Counted from the first letter of the stretch, positions 1 through 10,995 are shown. The stretch: 64,000 bases of DNA from JAWKTT01 sp041398965 (GCA_041398965.1 JAWKTT010000012.1:62001-126000), one strand, 5' to 3'. Notes: generated from the sequence alone by a model not told the origin. A program made the numbers and translations.

Positions 1-1178
1 AACACAACCGCAGGCACAAAGTACCCCGCAACACTGTCGGCCACCTTCTGAATCGGTGCTCGACTTCGCTGAGCCTGGGCGACCAAACGGACAATCTGAG
101 CCAGTACCGTCTCTTCGCCAACCTTCTCGGCCTCCATCAGAAAGGAACCAGTCTGATTGACCGTACCGCCAATGACGGAGTCTCCCGACTGTTTTCCGAC
201 GGCAAGCGGTTCGCCCGTCAACATCGATTCATCGACAGAGCTTTTTCCCTCAGTGATGCGACCGTCGACCGGAACTTTCTCACCCGGTCGAACTCGCAGC
301 ACATCCCCCTGTGTCACCTCCTCGATGGGGACTTCTTGCTCGCTCCCATTCTTGACGATTCGGGCGGTCTGGGGGGTGAGAGAGAGCAATTCTCGAATGG
401 CGCTGCTGGTTCGTCGCCTCGCTCGAAGCTCCAGCAATTGCCCCAGCAGGACCAATGTGATGATGACCGATGCCGCTTCAAAGTAGACCGCAACTTGCCC
501 GCCGTGCTTGAAGTTGTCGGGAATAAAACCTGGAAACAGAATCGCCATCACGCTGTAAAGGTAGGCTGCACCGGTGCCGATGGAAATCAAGGTGAACATG
601 TTGAGGTTCGATGTGATAATGGATCTCCATCCGATCACAAAGAACGCCCCTCCGCACCAAAGTACGACCGGCGTGCTCAAGAAAAGTTGAAGCCATCTCT
701 GAGTTGTGGGACTCAACCAGCGATCGACCGGAAGCCCAACCATCGGCAGCATAGCGAGCAGAAAGACGGGAACACTCAACGCCATCGCCATCAGGAACCG
801 CCGTGTCATCCCTTGCAGTTCGGGGTCGTCATCATCAGGTTGCGACTGGACGGTATTCGGTTCTAACGCCATCCCACACTTGGGACATTGGCTCGGAAGG
901 TCGCTCTCGATCCCGGGGCACATCGGGCAGAAATACGCCTTGGTATGCGTGACCCCGGTCCCGTTACGTTGACGTGAAGCCATGTCAGCAGACGCGGCCA
1001 TGCTGTCTTCGTGATGACAACACGCAGGTTCCGAGAGAGAAAGCGAGACGAGTGACCCCTGTCCCACGAACCTCTGCCGGCAATTCGGACAGCAGAAGTA
1101 GTAAGTCTCTCCAGCAGATTCGTAACTCAGAGCCGTCGCTTCATCGACAGTCATCCCGCAGATCGGATCAATAGCCAT
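1..1178 (-). CDS. Heavy-metal (copper-type) translocating P1B-type ATPase, partial
   Basis: The gene runs off the left edge, leaving about 392 N-terminal residues. The start ATG at 1178 follows a GGAG box. The N-terminus carries a YHS-type metal domain (PICGMT near residue 5, then YFCCPNC). A second Cys-rich heavy-metal-binding segment (FCPMCPG ... CPKCGM) lies around residues 85-105. Hydrophobic helices follow, then an actuator domain with the MLTGEP motif. The window ends before the DKTG phosphorylation site and the CPC metal-transfer motif. The family pumps soft metal ions across the inner membrane with ATP. A YHS domain plus a heavy-metal-binding domain is typical of copper pumps; the metal is inferred. 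Confidence 0.9.
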   Translation of the reverse strand, partial: MAIDPICGMTVDEATALSYESAGETYYFCCPNCRQRFVGQGSLVSLSLSEPACCHHEDSMAASADMASRQRNGTGVTHTKAYFCPMCPGIESDLPSQCPKCGMALEPNTVQSQPDDDDPELQGMTRRFLMAMALSVPVFLLAMLPMVGLPVDRWLSPTTQRWLQLFLSTPVVLWCGGAFFVIGWRSIITSNLNMFTLISIGTGAAYLYSVMAILFPGFIPDNFKHGGQVAVYFEAASVIITLVLLGQLLELRARRRTSSAIRELLSLTPQTARIVKNGSEQEVPIEEVTQGDVLRVRPGEKVPVDGRITEGKSSVDESMLTGEPLAVGKQSGDSVIGGTVNQTGSFLMEAEKVGEETVLAQIVRLVAQAQRSRAPIQKVADSVAGYFVPAVV

Positions 1179-1473
1179 CTCAGTCTCCTTCAGTCCGTTC
1201 GATCACAACCGCGTGTCGAACGTCCGTCATAAGGTTCATTTTGACCTTGATGAAGCCCAACGGCTAGCAACTTCGAACGATTGCCAAGAGCATGAACACA
1301 AATCGTTCGGGATTCGATGCCATCTCAGCAGAGGGATGGACCATTGTGACATGGATCGAACATGCCGACACAATCCAGAGAACACTCGTCACCATCCAAG
1401 CCCGACCTCTCAGCGCCAACAACCCCCCAACGGCTCCCTCATCACCAATCGAATCGCGTGAATCAAAGAACAA

Positions 1474-1508
1474 AGAAAGCCATAACCCATGATGAGTTAT
1501 GGCTTTCT
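1474..1508 (-). terminator. Terminator of the tRNA-Met/tRNA-Ala operon
   Basis: A 15-bp inverted repeat (AGAAAGCCATAAC and its complement) around a 5-nt loop lies 6 nt after the 3' end of tRNA-Ala. It is followed on the minus strand by a T-rich stretch (TTGTTCTTTG). This fits an intrinsic terminator. Confidence 0.75.
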
Positions 1509-1514
1509 CGTAGA

Positions 1515-1590
<76 letters not shown>

Positions 1591-1616
1591 AGTCTGGTCT
1601 TCTCTCGTCTTTCAAG

Positions 1617-1690
1617 TAGCGGTGGAGGGATTCGAACCCCCGACACGCGGATTATGATTCCGCTGCTCTAACCAACTGAGCTACACCGCC
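1617..1690 (-). tRNA. tRNA-Met (CAT), elongator type
   Basis: The 74-nt cloverleaf has acceptor stem GGCGGTG with CACCGCT (terminal G-T pair), D-arm TAGCTCAGTTGGTTAGAGC, anticodon stem GCGGA/TCCGC around ATCATAA (anticodon CAT), and T-arm GGTTCGAATCC. CCA is not encoded. It resembles elongator tRNA-Met; a lysidine-modified tRNA-Ile with CAT is less likely but cannot be excluded by eye. Confidence 0.92.
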
Positions 1691-1947
1691 GTATGGTACT
1701 GCTGAACCGCACTTTTGAAAAGGATACTGTTTATCCGCCCCGCCCAAGAGGTCGTAGGGTAGTGAGGCGGAGCGGTAGAATCAAGCGATCGTCCTGCTTT
1801 TCAGCGACGTTTTGGAGCGGGACAACCTCACAACTTGATATCGACCTGCAAGCAGTCTGTGAGCACAAAAAGAGCCGAAAACTGCCGGGAACTTTCAATT
1901 CTGCGTCGTGACGAATCAGTCCCCCTCTTGGCAGACAACTGCCGCGT

Positions 1948-3285
1948 TTAGAAGGTTCGCTCGACGAAGCCAGTGTCTCCTTCGCCGTTGATGAAGGTTG
2001 AGTGGTCGAGAATTCGACGGGCGAGTGGGATGGTTGTCTTGATACCGTCGAAAACGAACTCATCCAACGCACGACGGGTCGTGGCGAGGGCTTCTTCTCG
2101 TGTCGGACGATGAACGATCAGTTTGCCGATCATCGAGTCGTAATACGGACTGATCGTGTAACCTTCGTAAACGTGCGAGTCAAACCGGACGCCGGGGCCA
2201 CCGGGGAGACGCAGACGGGTGATCTTTCCCGGGCTGGGGCGGAAGCCGTTTGCGGGGTCTTCGGCATTGATGCGGACCTCGATGCAGACGCCGTTGCAGG
2301 GGATGCTGCGTTGCTTGATCTCTAACTTCTCGCCGGCGGCAATCCGAATTTGCTGCTGAATGAGGTCGATGCCCGTCACCATTTCGGTGACCGGGTGCTC
2401 GACCTGAATTCGGGCGTTCACTTCAATGAAGTAGAACTGGTTATCCTGATCGACGATGAACTCGCAGGTTCCGGCGTTGGTGTATCCCGCAGTCTTGGCG
2501 AGTCGAACGGCTGCCTTACAAATATCTTCTCGAACCGACAGAGGGAGGTTCGGAGCAGGGGATTGTTCGATCAGCTTCTGATGCTTCCGCTGCATCGTAC
2601 AATCCCGTTCCCAGAGATGCAGAACGTTGCCATAGTTGTCGGCCAGCAATTGGACTTCGACGTGACGCGGCTTCTGGATGAACTTTTCGATGTAGACCCC
2701 ACCGTTCTTGAACGCCTTCTCGGCTTCGTTTGCGGCGGCCTTCAACTCGGTTTTTAGTGATATTTCGTTGTGAGCGGCTCGAATTCCTTTGCCACCACCA
2801 CCAGCCGTCGCTTTGATGAGGACGGGGTAGCCAATCTCATTCGCAATACGGACCGCTTCGGCTTCGGAGGTAATCAGTCCCTCGCTGCCGGGAACACAGG
2901 GAACCTTCGCCTCTTTGGCGAGTTTGCGGGCAGCAACTTTGTCTCCCAATGCGGCCATCGCTTCGTGGGGAGGGCCGATGAACTCGATGCGTGATGCCCG
3001 ACACTGTTCGGCAAAATTCGCGTTTTCCGCGAGGAAACCGTATCCGGGATGAATTGCCTCGACGTTCCCAACTTCAGCGGCCGAGATGATTCGGTCAATC
3101 TTCAGGTAGCTTTCCGAGGCAGAAGCGGGGCCGATGCAATACTTTTCGTCTGCCATATCGAGATAGTGCGCGCCTCGGTCCGCCTCGCTGAAGACAGCGA
3201 CCGTCTCGATCCCGAGTTCGCGACAGGCCCGAATGACCCGCAGCGCGATTTCGCCTCGATTGGCGATGAGAATCCGCTGAAACAT
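1948..3285 (-). CDS. accC: Biotin carboxylase subunit of acetyl-CoA carboxylase
   Basis: This 445-residue protein has the usual AccC length. It catalyses ATP- and bicarbonate-dependent carboxylation of biotin on BCCP, the first half-reaction of malonyl-CoA synthesis for fatty acids. The N-terminus MFQRILIANRGEIALRVIRA is the classic biotin-carboxylase start. The ATP-grasp region shows the Gly-rich loop KATAGGGGKGIR near residue 160 and the catalytic FIEVNARIQVEHPVTE segment near 290 (one residue differs from the more common NxRxQVEH form). It lies 6 nt after accB on the same strand, so the two genes form an operon. Confidence 0.97.
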   Translation of the reverse strand: MFQRILIANRGEIALRVIRACRELGIETVAVFSEADRGAHYLDMADEKYCIGPASASESYLKIDRIISAAEVGNVEAIHPGYGFLAENANFAEQCRASRIEFIGPPHEAMAALGDKVAARKLAKEAKVPCVPGSEGLITSEAEAVRIANEIGYPVLIKATAGGGGKGIRAAHNEISLKTELKAAANEAEKAFKNGGVYIEKFIQKPRHVEVQLLADNYGNVLHLWERDCTMQRKHQKLIEQSPAPNLPLSVREDICKAAVRLAKTAGYTNAGTCEFIVDQDNQFYFIEVNARIQVEHPVTEMVTGIDLIQQQIRIAAGEKLEIKQRSIPCNGVCIEVRINAEDPANGFRPSPGKITRLRLPGGPGVRFDSHVYEGYTISPYYDSMIGKLIVHRPTREEALATTRRALDEFVFDGIKTTIPLARRILDHSTFINGEGDTGFVERTF

Positions 3286-3291
3286 CGACGT

Positions 3292-3798
3292 CTACTCCGG
3301 CTTCACTTGGAACAGGGGCTGACCAAACTCGACGGCATCACCCTCGTTGGCCAGAATCTTCGTGATCGTTCCGCTGCACTCGGCCTTAACAGGATTGAAG
3401 AACTTCATCGCCTCAATCAAGCAGACGACCGTGTCAGGCGAAACCCGATCTCCCTCTTTAACGAACACCGGCTCTTCGGGACTCGGAGCACGATAAAACG
3501 TTCCGACCATGGGACTCGAAATCTTCGTTCCCGCTTCTTCTTTCGGGGCCGCAGGAGCTGTGATCCCGGCAGAGGAAGGAGCCGCAGGAGCCGCTGAACT
3601 GGCCGCAGCCACAGTGGGGGCTGGAGCGTAACTCATCGGAACTGCGGAGATCACCTCTTGCGGCCCTCGCTTCAGGGACCACTTTTCGGGCCCCTTCGAG
3701 AGTTTGACCTCGCGGAGATCATGCTTCTCCATCAACTCGACAAGTTGTTGCAGGCGATCAAGATCGAATCCTTCGCCCGAAGATTTGCTTTCAGTCAT
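3292..3798 (-). CDS. accB: Biotin carboxyl carrier protein of acetyl-CoA carboxylase
   Basis: This 168-residue BCCP carries the biotin that AccC carboxylates and the carboxyltransferase discharges. An N-terminal helical region (1-50) leads to an Ala/Pro-rich flexible linker (about 55-90). The C-terminal biotinyl domain starts at SPMVGTFYRAPSPEEPVF and has the thumb typical of bacterial AccB. The biotinylated lysine is K132 in EAMKF; most AccB proteins have EAMKM, so Phe after the lysine is a small deviation. It is the first gene of accB-accC. The carboxyltransferase genes are not in the window. Confidence 0.96.
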   Translation of the reverse strand: MTESKSSGEGFDLDRLQQLVELMEKHDLREVKLSKGPEKWSLKRGPQEVISAVPMSYAPAPTVAAASSAAPAAPSSAGITAPAAPKEEAGTKISSPMVGTFYRAPSPEEPVFVKEGDRVSPDTVVCLIEAMKFFNPVKAECSGTITKILANEGDAVEFGQPLFQVKPE

Positions 3799-4256
3799 CG
3801 ATATTCATTCCCAGCCAATACGGCTACAAACAAGAGGGCGGACGCCAGTATTCCCCCACGGACCGACATCCGCCGCCAAACGGTACGCGAAGTATAGAGA
3901 ATCTTCGTCGTTGTACCATATCACCGGGGAAGTTCTTAAATAAACCGGCCGGGGTGCGGTCGACAACGGGTATTGCGGCGATCCTTCCCCGCGAAATAAG
4001 TCGATAGACGCCGAAAGCTCCTTTCAAGACCTGTCGTCGAGGTCGTGAGACGACTGAAACCCCAAGGAATTCGTACGACTTCCGTCCTGGTCGTTGGTTT
4101 GGAAGTGACATTGAGTCGAATTCTGGCAACTTGCGATACATGGCAGAGGTTTTACGACATCTGCTCCACCCTTGGAGCCAAGTCCTTACCAACCACGAAT
4201 CGGAACAGGTTTGGACCATGGAGAAGAGACCGTCTACTCGCTGCACCGACTGAGGG
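3799..4256. other. Gene-free stretch upstream of accBC
   Basis: The open frames here are short and overlap on both strands, without a recognisable domain or a convincing ribosome site. The stretch probably holds the accBC promoter, but no clear -35/-10 pair could be assigned. Confidence 0.4.
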
Positions 4257-5894
4257 TCATGCGGGGGCGGTTTCGCCGACAGTTTCGCCTTCGGTGGCGT
4301 TCGGAATCATGTCTTGTGGACGTGGGTTGACGGGGACGTCAGCATTCAGTTTCTGCCCCACGAAGTAGCCGATGAAACTGGCGGTGATGCCAAGAATCGC
4401 TGAGGGAAACAGGGCGAAGGTGTAGAGGAACGAATCACGGACCGTCGAGCCGGTGAGGTGTTTCGCGTGGACATAGTCGGCGTAGAAGCTGAACTGGTCT
4501 TCAAACTCTTCGGGCATCGGGAGCAGGAGTCCTTCCATCAGTTCGCGAGCGAGCCAGAGGCTGATGCCGAAGATCATCGCCAGAATGGCTGGGAGTTGCC
4601 CCCGTGGTCTGCCGAAGAGGCCCATCAGGAGTGGGACGAACAGGGCGACGAAGACGGTCGAGAGCGTCAGCTCTAACAGCCCCAGAATCTTTTCGCCCGA
4701 CAAGGCCAACACAACACCTCCCGACACCATCAGAAAGACAGCGAACCGTTCGAGAGCCAATTTGTTGACCGTCTTCCCCATCAACGGCAGCATCAAGTTG
4801 TGGCCGAGGATTGTGGCGGGGGCGAGGACGGCACTGGTCGCGGTCGAGACGACGATCGAGATCAGCGAGACCACAAACACGGCTGTCATCGTCGGCGAAA
4901 GAAACTGGGACGCGAGAATCGTCAGAATCTTCTGGTCGGTTTCCTCGGGGACAAGGATTTTGGAGGCCAGCCCCATCGCCAGCGGGATCATTCCAAATGC
5001 CAGGTAGGCGACACCGGCGAGCAGGCAGGCCCAGACCGCAGTCTTCGAGTCTTTCGAGGCGAAGACCCGCTGCATCAAGTCCTGTCCCGGAACGTTGCCA
5101 AAGAATCCGCTGCCAAGCGTCCCCAGCCAGATCAGCCCCGCCGGAAGCCCGGCCAGAGGGAGCAGCGTCAGGGCATCGGGGTCGCTCTCGTTGAGCAGAC
5201 GATTCGCCCCATCAGCGATTGAGCCGTTCCCGAGGGTCGAGAAGACGGCTTCCCCGAGCACGAGGAGACCAAACAGCAGGACGACCAACTGTAATGTGTC
5301 AGTCAGCGTGACAGACCACATGCCGCCGACGAGGGTGTAGATCAGGATCAGGGATGCCACGAAAATAATGGAACCCCATTCGGGGAGACCTTCGATCGGG
5401 AAGTATGCGGTCTGGATCGCGGCGAGTGCGATGAACTGGGCGCCGATCCAACCAAAGTAGCCCGGCACAAGAATCATCGAAGCGATGGTCTCCGTCCGCT
5501 TACCATAGACGCGGCCATAAAAGTCCCCCATCGTCAACAGCTTCATTTCCCAGAGCGGTTTGGCGAAGAAGAGTCCAGCGATAATGAGCGCACATCCCGA
5601 CGCCCAAGGGTCAAGGAGCGTATCACGAATACCACCGTCTCGGGTTGCTTCGGCAGCCCCGAGAATCGTCGCCGCTCCGAACCACGTTGCTAACAGCGTT
5701 CCCCAGGCTAGGAAGAGCGGGAGACGACGGCCGGCAACGACATAGTCTTCTTCGTTGCTGACTTTTCGGCTTGCATAAATACTAAGACCAAAAATCGCCA
5801 GAAGATAAATGGTCAACCCAATTGCTAATTCGGTGCTGGCGGGAATGATCTTGTCGGCGGCTTCTGCGCCGTCGGCAGCCAGGAGTGTCAACAT
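4257..5894 (-). CDS. Sodium:solute symporter (SSS family)
   Basis: The product is a membrane protein of about 545 residues with roughly 13 hydrophobic helices. Features typical of the SSS family include YVVAGRRLPLFLAWGTLLATWF near residue 50, the GWIGAQFIALAAI helix and GGMWSVTLTD. The family couples Na+ entry to uptake of sugars, amino acids, carboxylates or similar solutes; the substrate is unknown. A TTG at 5996 could extend the frame by 34 residues, but ATG 5894 is preferred because the first helix follows soon after it. The adjacent ThuA gene is on the same strand, with a strong hairpin between them. Confidence 0.85.
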   Translation of the reverse strand: MLTLLAADGAEAADKIIPASTELAIGLTIYLLAIFGLSIYASRKVSNEEDYVVAGRRLPLFLAWGTLLATWFGAATILGAAEATRDGGIRDTLLDPWASGCALIIAGLFFAKPLWEMKLLTMGDFYGRVYGKRTETIASMILVPGYFGWIGAQFIALAAIQTAYFPIEGLPEWGSIIFVASLILIYTLVGGMWSVTLTDTLQLVVLLFGLLVLGEAVFSTLGNGSIADGANRLLNESDPDALTLLPLAGLPAGLIWLGTLGSGFFGNVPGQDLMQRVFASKDSKTAVWACLLAGVAYLAFGMIPLAMGLASKILVPEETDQKILTILASQFLSPTMTAVFVVSLISIVVSTATSAVLAPATILGHNLMLPLMGKTVNKLALERFAVFLMVSGGVVLALSGEKILGLLELTLSTVFVALFVPLLMGLFGRPRGQLPAILAMIFGISLWLARELMEGLLLPMPEEFEDQFSFYADYVHAKHLTGSTVRDSFLYTFALFPSAILGITASFIGYFVGQKLNADVPVNPRPQDMIPNATEGETVGETAPA

Positions 5895-5944
5895 GGTCGG
5901 CTCGTGATGTGATGCGATGAGAAGTGGATAGGTGTTTGGTAATA

Positions 5945-5979
5945 CCGCCGCCCCAACAAAAGTAGTGTCGGGGCGGCGG
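5945..5979 (-). terminator. GC-rich hairpin between the ThuA and symporter genes
   Basis: A perfect 10-bp inverted repeat (CCGCCGCCCC and GGGGCGGCGG) encloses a 15-nt loop. It sits 52 nt after the stop of the ThuA gene and about 50 nt before the symporter ATG. There is no long T tract, so it may be a weak terminator or an attenuating stem. Confidence 0.5.
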
Positions 5980-6030
5980 TTGAGCACTTCAGTCAAGATC
6001 AGTCGTTTTCAGAGAGAACGACATTGAGGA

Positions 6031-6927
6031 TTACTTCTTCTGGCGAATCTTGAAGCCGTACTTCACGGCGTCGGATTTCGCTTTCTCTTCCTGTGCCGCA
6101 GAGACCGAGGGATTCGGCTCGGCTGGGGCCTCTTTCTGGCCGCGAATCCACTGTACGGCAGCGGTGATGGAATCCAGAAAAGCCTCGGTTGCCCAGGTCT
6201 TTTCGTTATGTCCCAGATTGTTGAAGTACATCTTCCCTTCGCCCCAGTTCTTCACCCAGCAGACGGGGACGTGGTAACCATGCTCGGTATTAATCTCGCC
6301 ACCCGTCGGGCTCTTTGAGTAATCCAGGCTCAGGAGCACGCGACAATTCTCGGGCTTCCAATTCCGATACATATAAATCTCGTCTTGAATCACAAAGTCC
6401 TGACCGAACGCAGCGACACACGCATGGTTTGGCTCATGATTGGTCAGGGTCACCTTACTTCCTGATCCCCAGGGATGCCCGATGAATGTGCCGCCAACAA
6501 GTGTGTAGTACGGCTCATATTTATGATAGGTGTCGGCGGCGGAGTGAAACCCCATAAAACCGTGCCCCTTCTGCTTCAGCCAATCATTGAAGAAATAATC
6601 CTTATCTGCGTCCGCAATCGGCAAGTCGCCGGTTGTGTAAAAGGCGACGATATCGTAGTTTTCCAAGTTGGCCTTATTGATATCCGATGCATCTTGCGTA
6701 CAGTCGACCTTGAACAGCCCCGTTTGCTGGCCGAGCTGTGTTAGGGCGATCTCGGCCGGGGAAAGTTCGTTCTCTTTGCGGTTGACCGAGCCGTGCTTGA
6801 AGCCTTTGCTCTGCGTCACAAAGAGGATGCGGGCAGGTGCCGGTTTGTCTTCGCCCCAGGCGGCGGTCAAAGAGAGAAAATAACCCAGCGACAAGGCACT
6901 GAGAGTGAGCATGTGTCGTCGAATCAT
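6031..6927 (-). CDS. Secreted ThuA-domain protein
   Basis: The 298-residue product starts at ATG 6927 behind GAGGA. It has a signal peptide (MIRRHMLTLSALSLGYFLSL, cleavage near AWGED). The mature part is a ThuA-like, glutamine-amidotransferase-fold domain: RILFVTQSKGFKHGSV at the start, then YDIVAFYTTGDLP, GFMGFHSAADTYH and a C-terminal WVKNWGEGKMYFNNLGHNE block typical of planctomycete ThuA proteins. ThuA was named from trehalose/sugar utilisation loci; its chemistry is not well established. The C-terminus is Lys-rich. A longer start at 7002 lacks a signal-peptide arrangement. Confidence 0.88.
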   Translation of the reverse strand: MIRRHMLTLSALSLGYFLSLTAAWGEDKPAPARILFVTQSKGFKHGSVNRKENELSPAEIALTQLGQQTGLFKVDCTQDASDINKANLENYDIVAFYTTGDLPIADADKDYFFNDWLKQKGHGFMGFHSAADTYHKYEPYYTLVGGTFIGHPWGSGSKVTLTNHEPNHACVAAFGQDFVIQDEIYMYRNWKPENCRVLLSLDYSKSPTGGEINTEHGYHVPVCWVKNWGEGKMYFNNLGHNEKTWATEAFLDSITAAVQWIRGQKEAPAEPNPSVSAAQEEKAKSDAVKYGFKIRQKK

Positions 6928-7485
6928 CAATCGAATCCTCAGGGATGGTGGATTGGAGTGCGAGCAAATTGTCCGGACAGACCGGTTGCCAGCGGGGAGC
7001 ATCTTACTCCCTGAACCCAGACGTCGCCAATCCGCAGCGTCATCTGAACTCGTTTTTTTGTCACCCCCCCAAAGCTCCTTTTCTGCGATGCAGGGAGGAC
7101 AGAAGCCGCCCTTGCGGGAGTTTTTAAGATTCCTCTGTCTCCGGCTTGCCTCGCGTCGTCAGTTGTCGACAATGGGAGACAAATCGCCCTCAGAAGTGAG
7201 TCGCCACTCGCTTTATCGCCCGAAACCGGTCATTATGTTGTCAGGAGACTCCTCACGATACCCGACACGACCGGCTACTCCTACGCTCGACATCCCTGTC
7301 CGGCACCATCAGGCGATATCGACAAAAAGACGATTAGAATGGGCAAGGATGTCCATTCTCATTCAGGATTTGCACTGACACAGCACCAAGACGAAAGTCT
7401 TGTCATTCAAGGTTCGACCCCGAAGTGGCCCCCGTTGACGGAGCTAAAGTGTTACAGGGGCAAGCGTTTCGTTTCTTTAGCTGCC
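6928..7485. other. Divergent intergenic region between the ThuA gene and rlmN
   Basis: About 560 bases separate the divergently transcribed ThuA gene and rlmN. The rlmN frame stays open upstream to 7339, so a longer RlmN start cannot be ruled out. I see no RNA gene or clear operator. Confidence 0.35.
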
Positions 7486-8649
<1,164 letters not shown>

Positions 8650-8683
8650 ACGCCTCACATCGCCTGATTGGAGTGCCCGGTTC

Positions 8684-8917
8684 TCAGCCGATGAGGTCGG
8701 AAAGGCGTTGCCACTCTTCTTTGAGGGTGTTATTGGGGAAGGGGGTTTGGGCTTGGTTGTACCAGTAGCGGGCGTTGCTGAGGTCTCCTTCGACGCGGTG
8801 GAGGTAGCCGTGAATTTGGCAGGAGAGAGGGTCCGAACCGGCTTGGACGATTTCGTGGGCGGCGTCCCAGTGGCCGTCACGGGCGAGTTCGAGGGCACGT
8901 TGATGGTTGGTCGCCAT
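8684..8917 (-). CDS. Small conserved-looking protein of unknown function
   Basis: This 77-residue helical protein starts at ATG 8917 with GGAG 7 nt upstream; a second ATG at 8938 would add seven residues. It begins with MATNHQRALELARDG, followed by HWDAAHEIVQ and a Tyr/Trp-rich segment (ARYWYNQAQ). The alternation of helices resembles one and a half TPR-like hairpins. It has no signal peptide. It converges on rlmN with only 34 nt between the stops. Function unknown. Confidence 0.75.
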   Translation of the reverse strand: MATNHQRALELARDGHWDAAHEIVQAGSDPLSCQIHGYLHRVEGDLSNARYWYNQAQTPFPNNTLKEEWQRLSDLIG

Positions 8918-9195
8918 GAAAAGCTCCGTAATCTGCATCTGTGGTGACGAGTAATCTGAGGCTTGAGCAGCGGGGAGGTCGACTTGCTTGCGGAGTAGGG
9001 CCTGTGGTTTGCAGTCTGTCGATGTGGAGAGGGTTCGTCAAACGGGGATCGGCAGGAGTTGCGGGTTGGCCGTGTCTCGATCTGGCGTCAGGGGAACTGT
9101 CCCGCTAGAGTCGCGAGTATCTCTGGTGAACGGATTCGTCAGAGATGCCGTTTCACTTCGACGCCAAGTGGCCCATCGATCGCGAGCACACTTCA

Positions 9196-9378
9196 ATGAA
9201 GTTACGACGTCAGTTTCTCGCTGTCTTACTTTTGTTGTCCTGCGGGCTTTCGGGATGTAATACGTTTCCCTATTGGCTGCGTCCGAGCAACTTTGGGAAG
9301 TTAAACTCTGAGAAAGACAACGGACAAAATGAAGGAATGTTGTCGATTCCCGATTTACCCCCTCAAGCAATAGACTAA
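9196..9378 (+). CDS. Small putative lipoprotein
   Basis: The 60-residue product starts MKLRRQFLAVLLLLSCGLSG and has a lipobox (LSGC) with the acylated Cys at about residue 22. The mature part is only about 39 polar residues. Signal peptidase II processing and membrane anchoring are inferred. It lies upstream of the L,D-transpeptidase gene on the same strand and may be linked to envelope work. A longer in-frame start at 9145 would bury the signal peptide and is rejected. Confidence 0.65.
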   Translation: MKLRRQFLAVLLLLSCGLSGCNTFPYWLRPSNFGKLNSEKDNGQNEGMLSIPDLPPQAID

Positions 9379-9483
9379 TTGATATCGCATGAGGCAACTC
9401 ATGTCGCCATCTCATACAGGATTCACCGAATTCTGCCGTCGCTCGACACAACTCTCCATGCCTTTTGAAGTCATCGTTCAAGG

Positions 9484-10842
9484 ATGAACGCTATGTACGA
9501 ACGCCGTCCTCACCCGTTGCAATCGTTCAAGTTTTGGTTTCTGGCCTTAGCCTGCGTTGGGGCGACAACCGCCTGGAAGATGGGTTGGCTGGCCGAACTC
9601 AGTACTCCGGCCGAGAATGAGACGGTTGCCGTTCAGGAAGTGGGGCTCGATCATGTCGCCCCTCCCGACTGGATGGACGAAACCACTCCGTCCTCACCGC
9701 CAGTTCAGGGTCAACAGGAACCGGCACTCGAAGCAACCACAACCGGACCGTCGACCCCGTCCCGTCATCTCCCGTTCGAGGTCCCTTCCAATTCAAAACT
9801 GGCTCACAGCGGTCCGTATGGCCATGAGTCACATCATGGGGAAGCGAATTCTCAGTCCCAGTGGAACGATCCCGTTCGCGATCAAAACGAAAACGGCTAC
9901 GGAAGACTGTCGCAATACGAACCTGTTGCCCCCAGTGTTGCTTCGCGAGGGAATACGAACTCTGGGAGTCCTTTTGGTCCCGCCCGCACCGAGTTCTACT
10001 CGGCCGATGTCGCTGCTCCCCCAGCACAGTACGTCCCGACTCCTGTTGTGACGCCGGAAACAACAGGCATTCAGCGAGTCTCCGCCACTCAACCTGAGTT
10101 TCCGAGTCGTCCCGGTTTCGATGGTGTGGAGAACGCCTACAGTGCTCAGCCTGTTCGTAACACCCTCGATCTCGCGGCGATTGATGGATTGATCCATGCG
10201 GGGCAAGATGTCGAAGCACATCGTAAGTTGTCGGCTCTCTATTGGGAACATCCCGACGCTCGCGGCGAGCTAATGGAGCGAATCGATCAGACAGCCCGTC
10301 GAATCTATTTTCAACCTAATGATCACTATCTCGAACCGTATGTCGTTCAGCCAGGCGATATGTTGCAAACCATCGCCCGCGACTATCAGGTAAGCTGGGA
10401 GTATCTCGCCAAGCTGAATCGGACAGACCCTAAGAAAATCCGACCCGGACAAAAGCTAAAGGTCATCCGTGGTCCATTTAATGCAGTTGTTGACTTGAGC
10501 CGTTACGAGATGACGATTCATGCTCACGGATACTATGTGGCGAGTTTCCCCATCGGTATTGGCCGCGATGCATCGACGCCACGCGGATCGTTCACGGTTA
10601 GCGACAAGGTTCCTAATCCGGTCTACTATGGACCAGATCGCGTTATCGCAGCCGACGACCCTGCGAATCCTCTTGGCGAATACTGGATTGCGATTGGCAA
10701 CGGGTACGGGATTCACGGGACCAATGATCCTTCGTCGATTGGCCGGGCAGAATCGCGGGGCTGCATCCGACTGAGTGACAGTGCCATAGCCGACGTCTAC
10801 GACCTGTTGACCGCCGGCTCTGAAGTCGTCATTCGTCCTTGA
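9484..10842 (+). CDS. LysM-containing L,D-transpeptidase (YkuD domain)
   Basis: This 452-residue envelope enzyme has an N-terminal membrane anchor or uncleaved signal (residues 17-35) and a long Pro/Ser/Gln-rich low-complexity linker (about 40-210). A LysM domain follows at about 282-329 (YVVQPGDMLQTIARDY ... KKIRPGQKLKV), then a C-terminal YkuD catalytic domain. The YkuD signature is complete: H411 in GIHGTND and C427 in SRGCIRLSD. The family cross-links peptidoglycan stems (3-3 bonds) or attaches proteins to them. It implies peptidoglycan in this organism. Confidence 0.93.
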   Translation: MNAMYERRPHPLQSFKFWFLALACVGATTAWKMGWLAELSTPAENETVAVQEVGLDHVAPPDWMDETTPSSPPVQGQQEPALEATTTGPSTPSRHLPFEVPSNSKLAHSGPYGHESHHGEANSQSQWNDPVRDQNENGYGRLSQYEPVAPSVASRGNTNSGSPFGPARTEFYSADVAAPPAQYVPTPVVTPETTGIQRVSATQPEFPSRPGFDGVENAYSAQPVRNTLDLAAIDGLIHAGQDVEAHRKLSALYWEHPDARGELMERIDQTARRIYFQPNDHYLEPYVVQPGDMLQTIARDYQVSWEYLAKLNRTDPKKIRPGQKLKVIRGPFNAVVDLSRYEMTIHAHGYYVASFPIGIGRDASTPRGSFTVSDKVPNPVYYGPDRVIAADDPANPLGEYWIAIGNGYGIHGTNDPSSIGRAESRGCIRLSDSAIADVYDLLTAGSEVVIRP

Positions 10843-10944
10843 AAGACGGCTGGTTCATCGGAGATTCGACAATCTCGTGAAACTCTGCATCCCGTTCCAC
10901 TGACGTCGTCCCCCCTCGGCTCGACACGACCACAGCAGAGACCA

Positions 10945-10995
10945 AACACCCGGCGTCCCCTCACTCCAGACGGGACGAACCGGGTGTTTCTTGTT
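10945..10995 (+). terminator. Intrinsic terminator after the L,D-transpeptidase gene
   Basis: Outer arms AAACACCCG and CGGGTGTTT and inner arms CGTCCC and GGGACG form one long hairpin, followed by TTTCTTGTT. It sits about 100 nt after the transpeptidase stop and just before the Uma2 gene. Confidence 0.8.

Noticed and set aside
2350..2757. Plus-strand frame inside accC
   Set aside because: It is antisense to conserved biotin carboxylase motifs and has no plausible ribosome site.
3824..4246. 140-residue minus-strand frame upstream of accB
   Set aside because: No domain, atypical composition, and overlap with a competing plus-strand frame; treated as intergenic.
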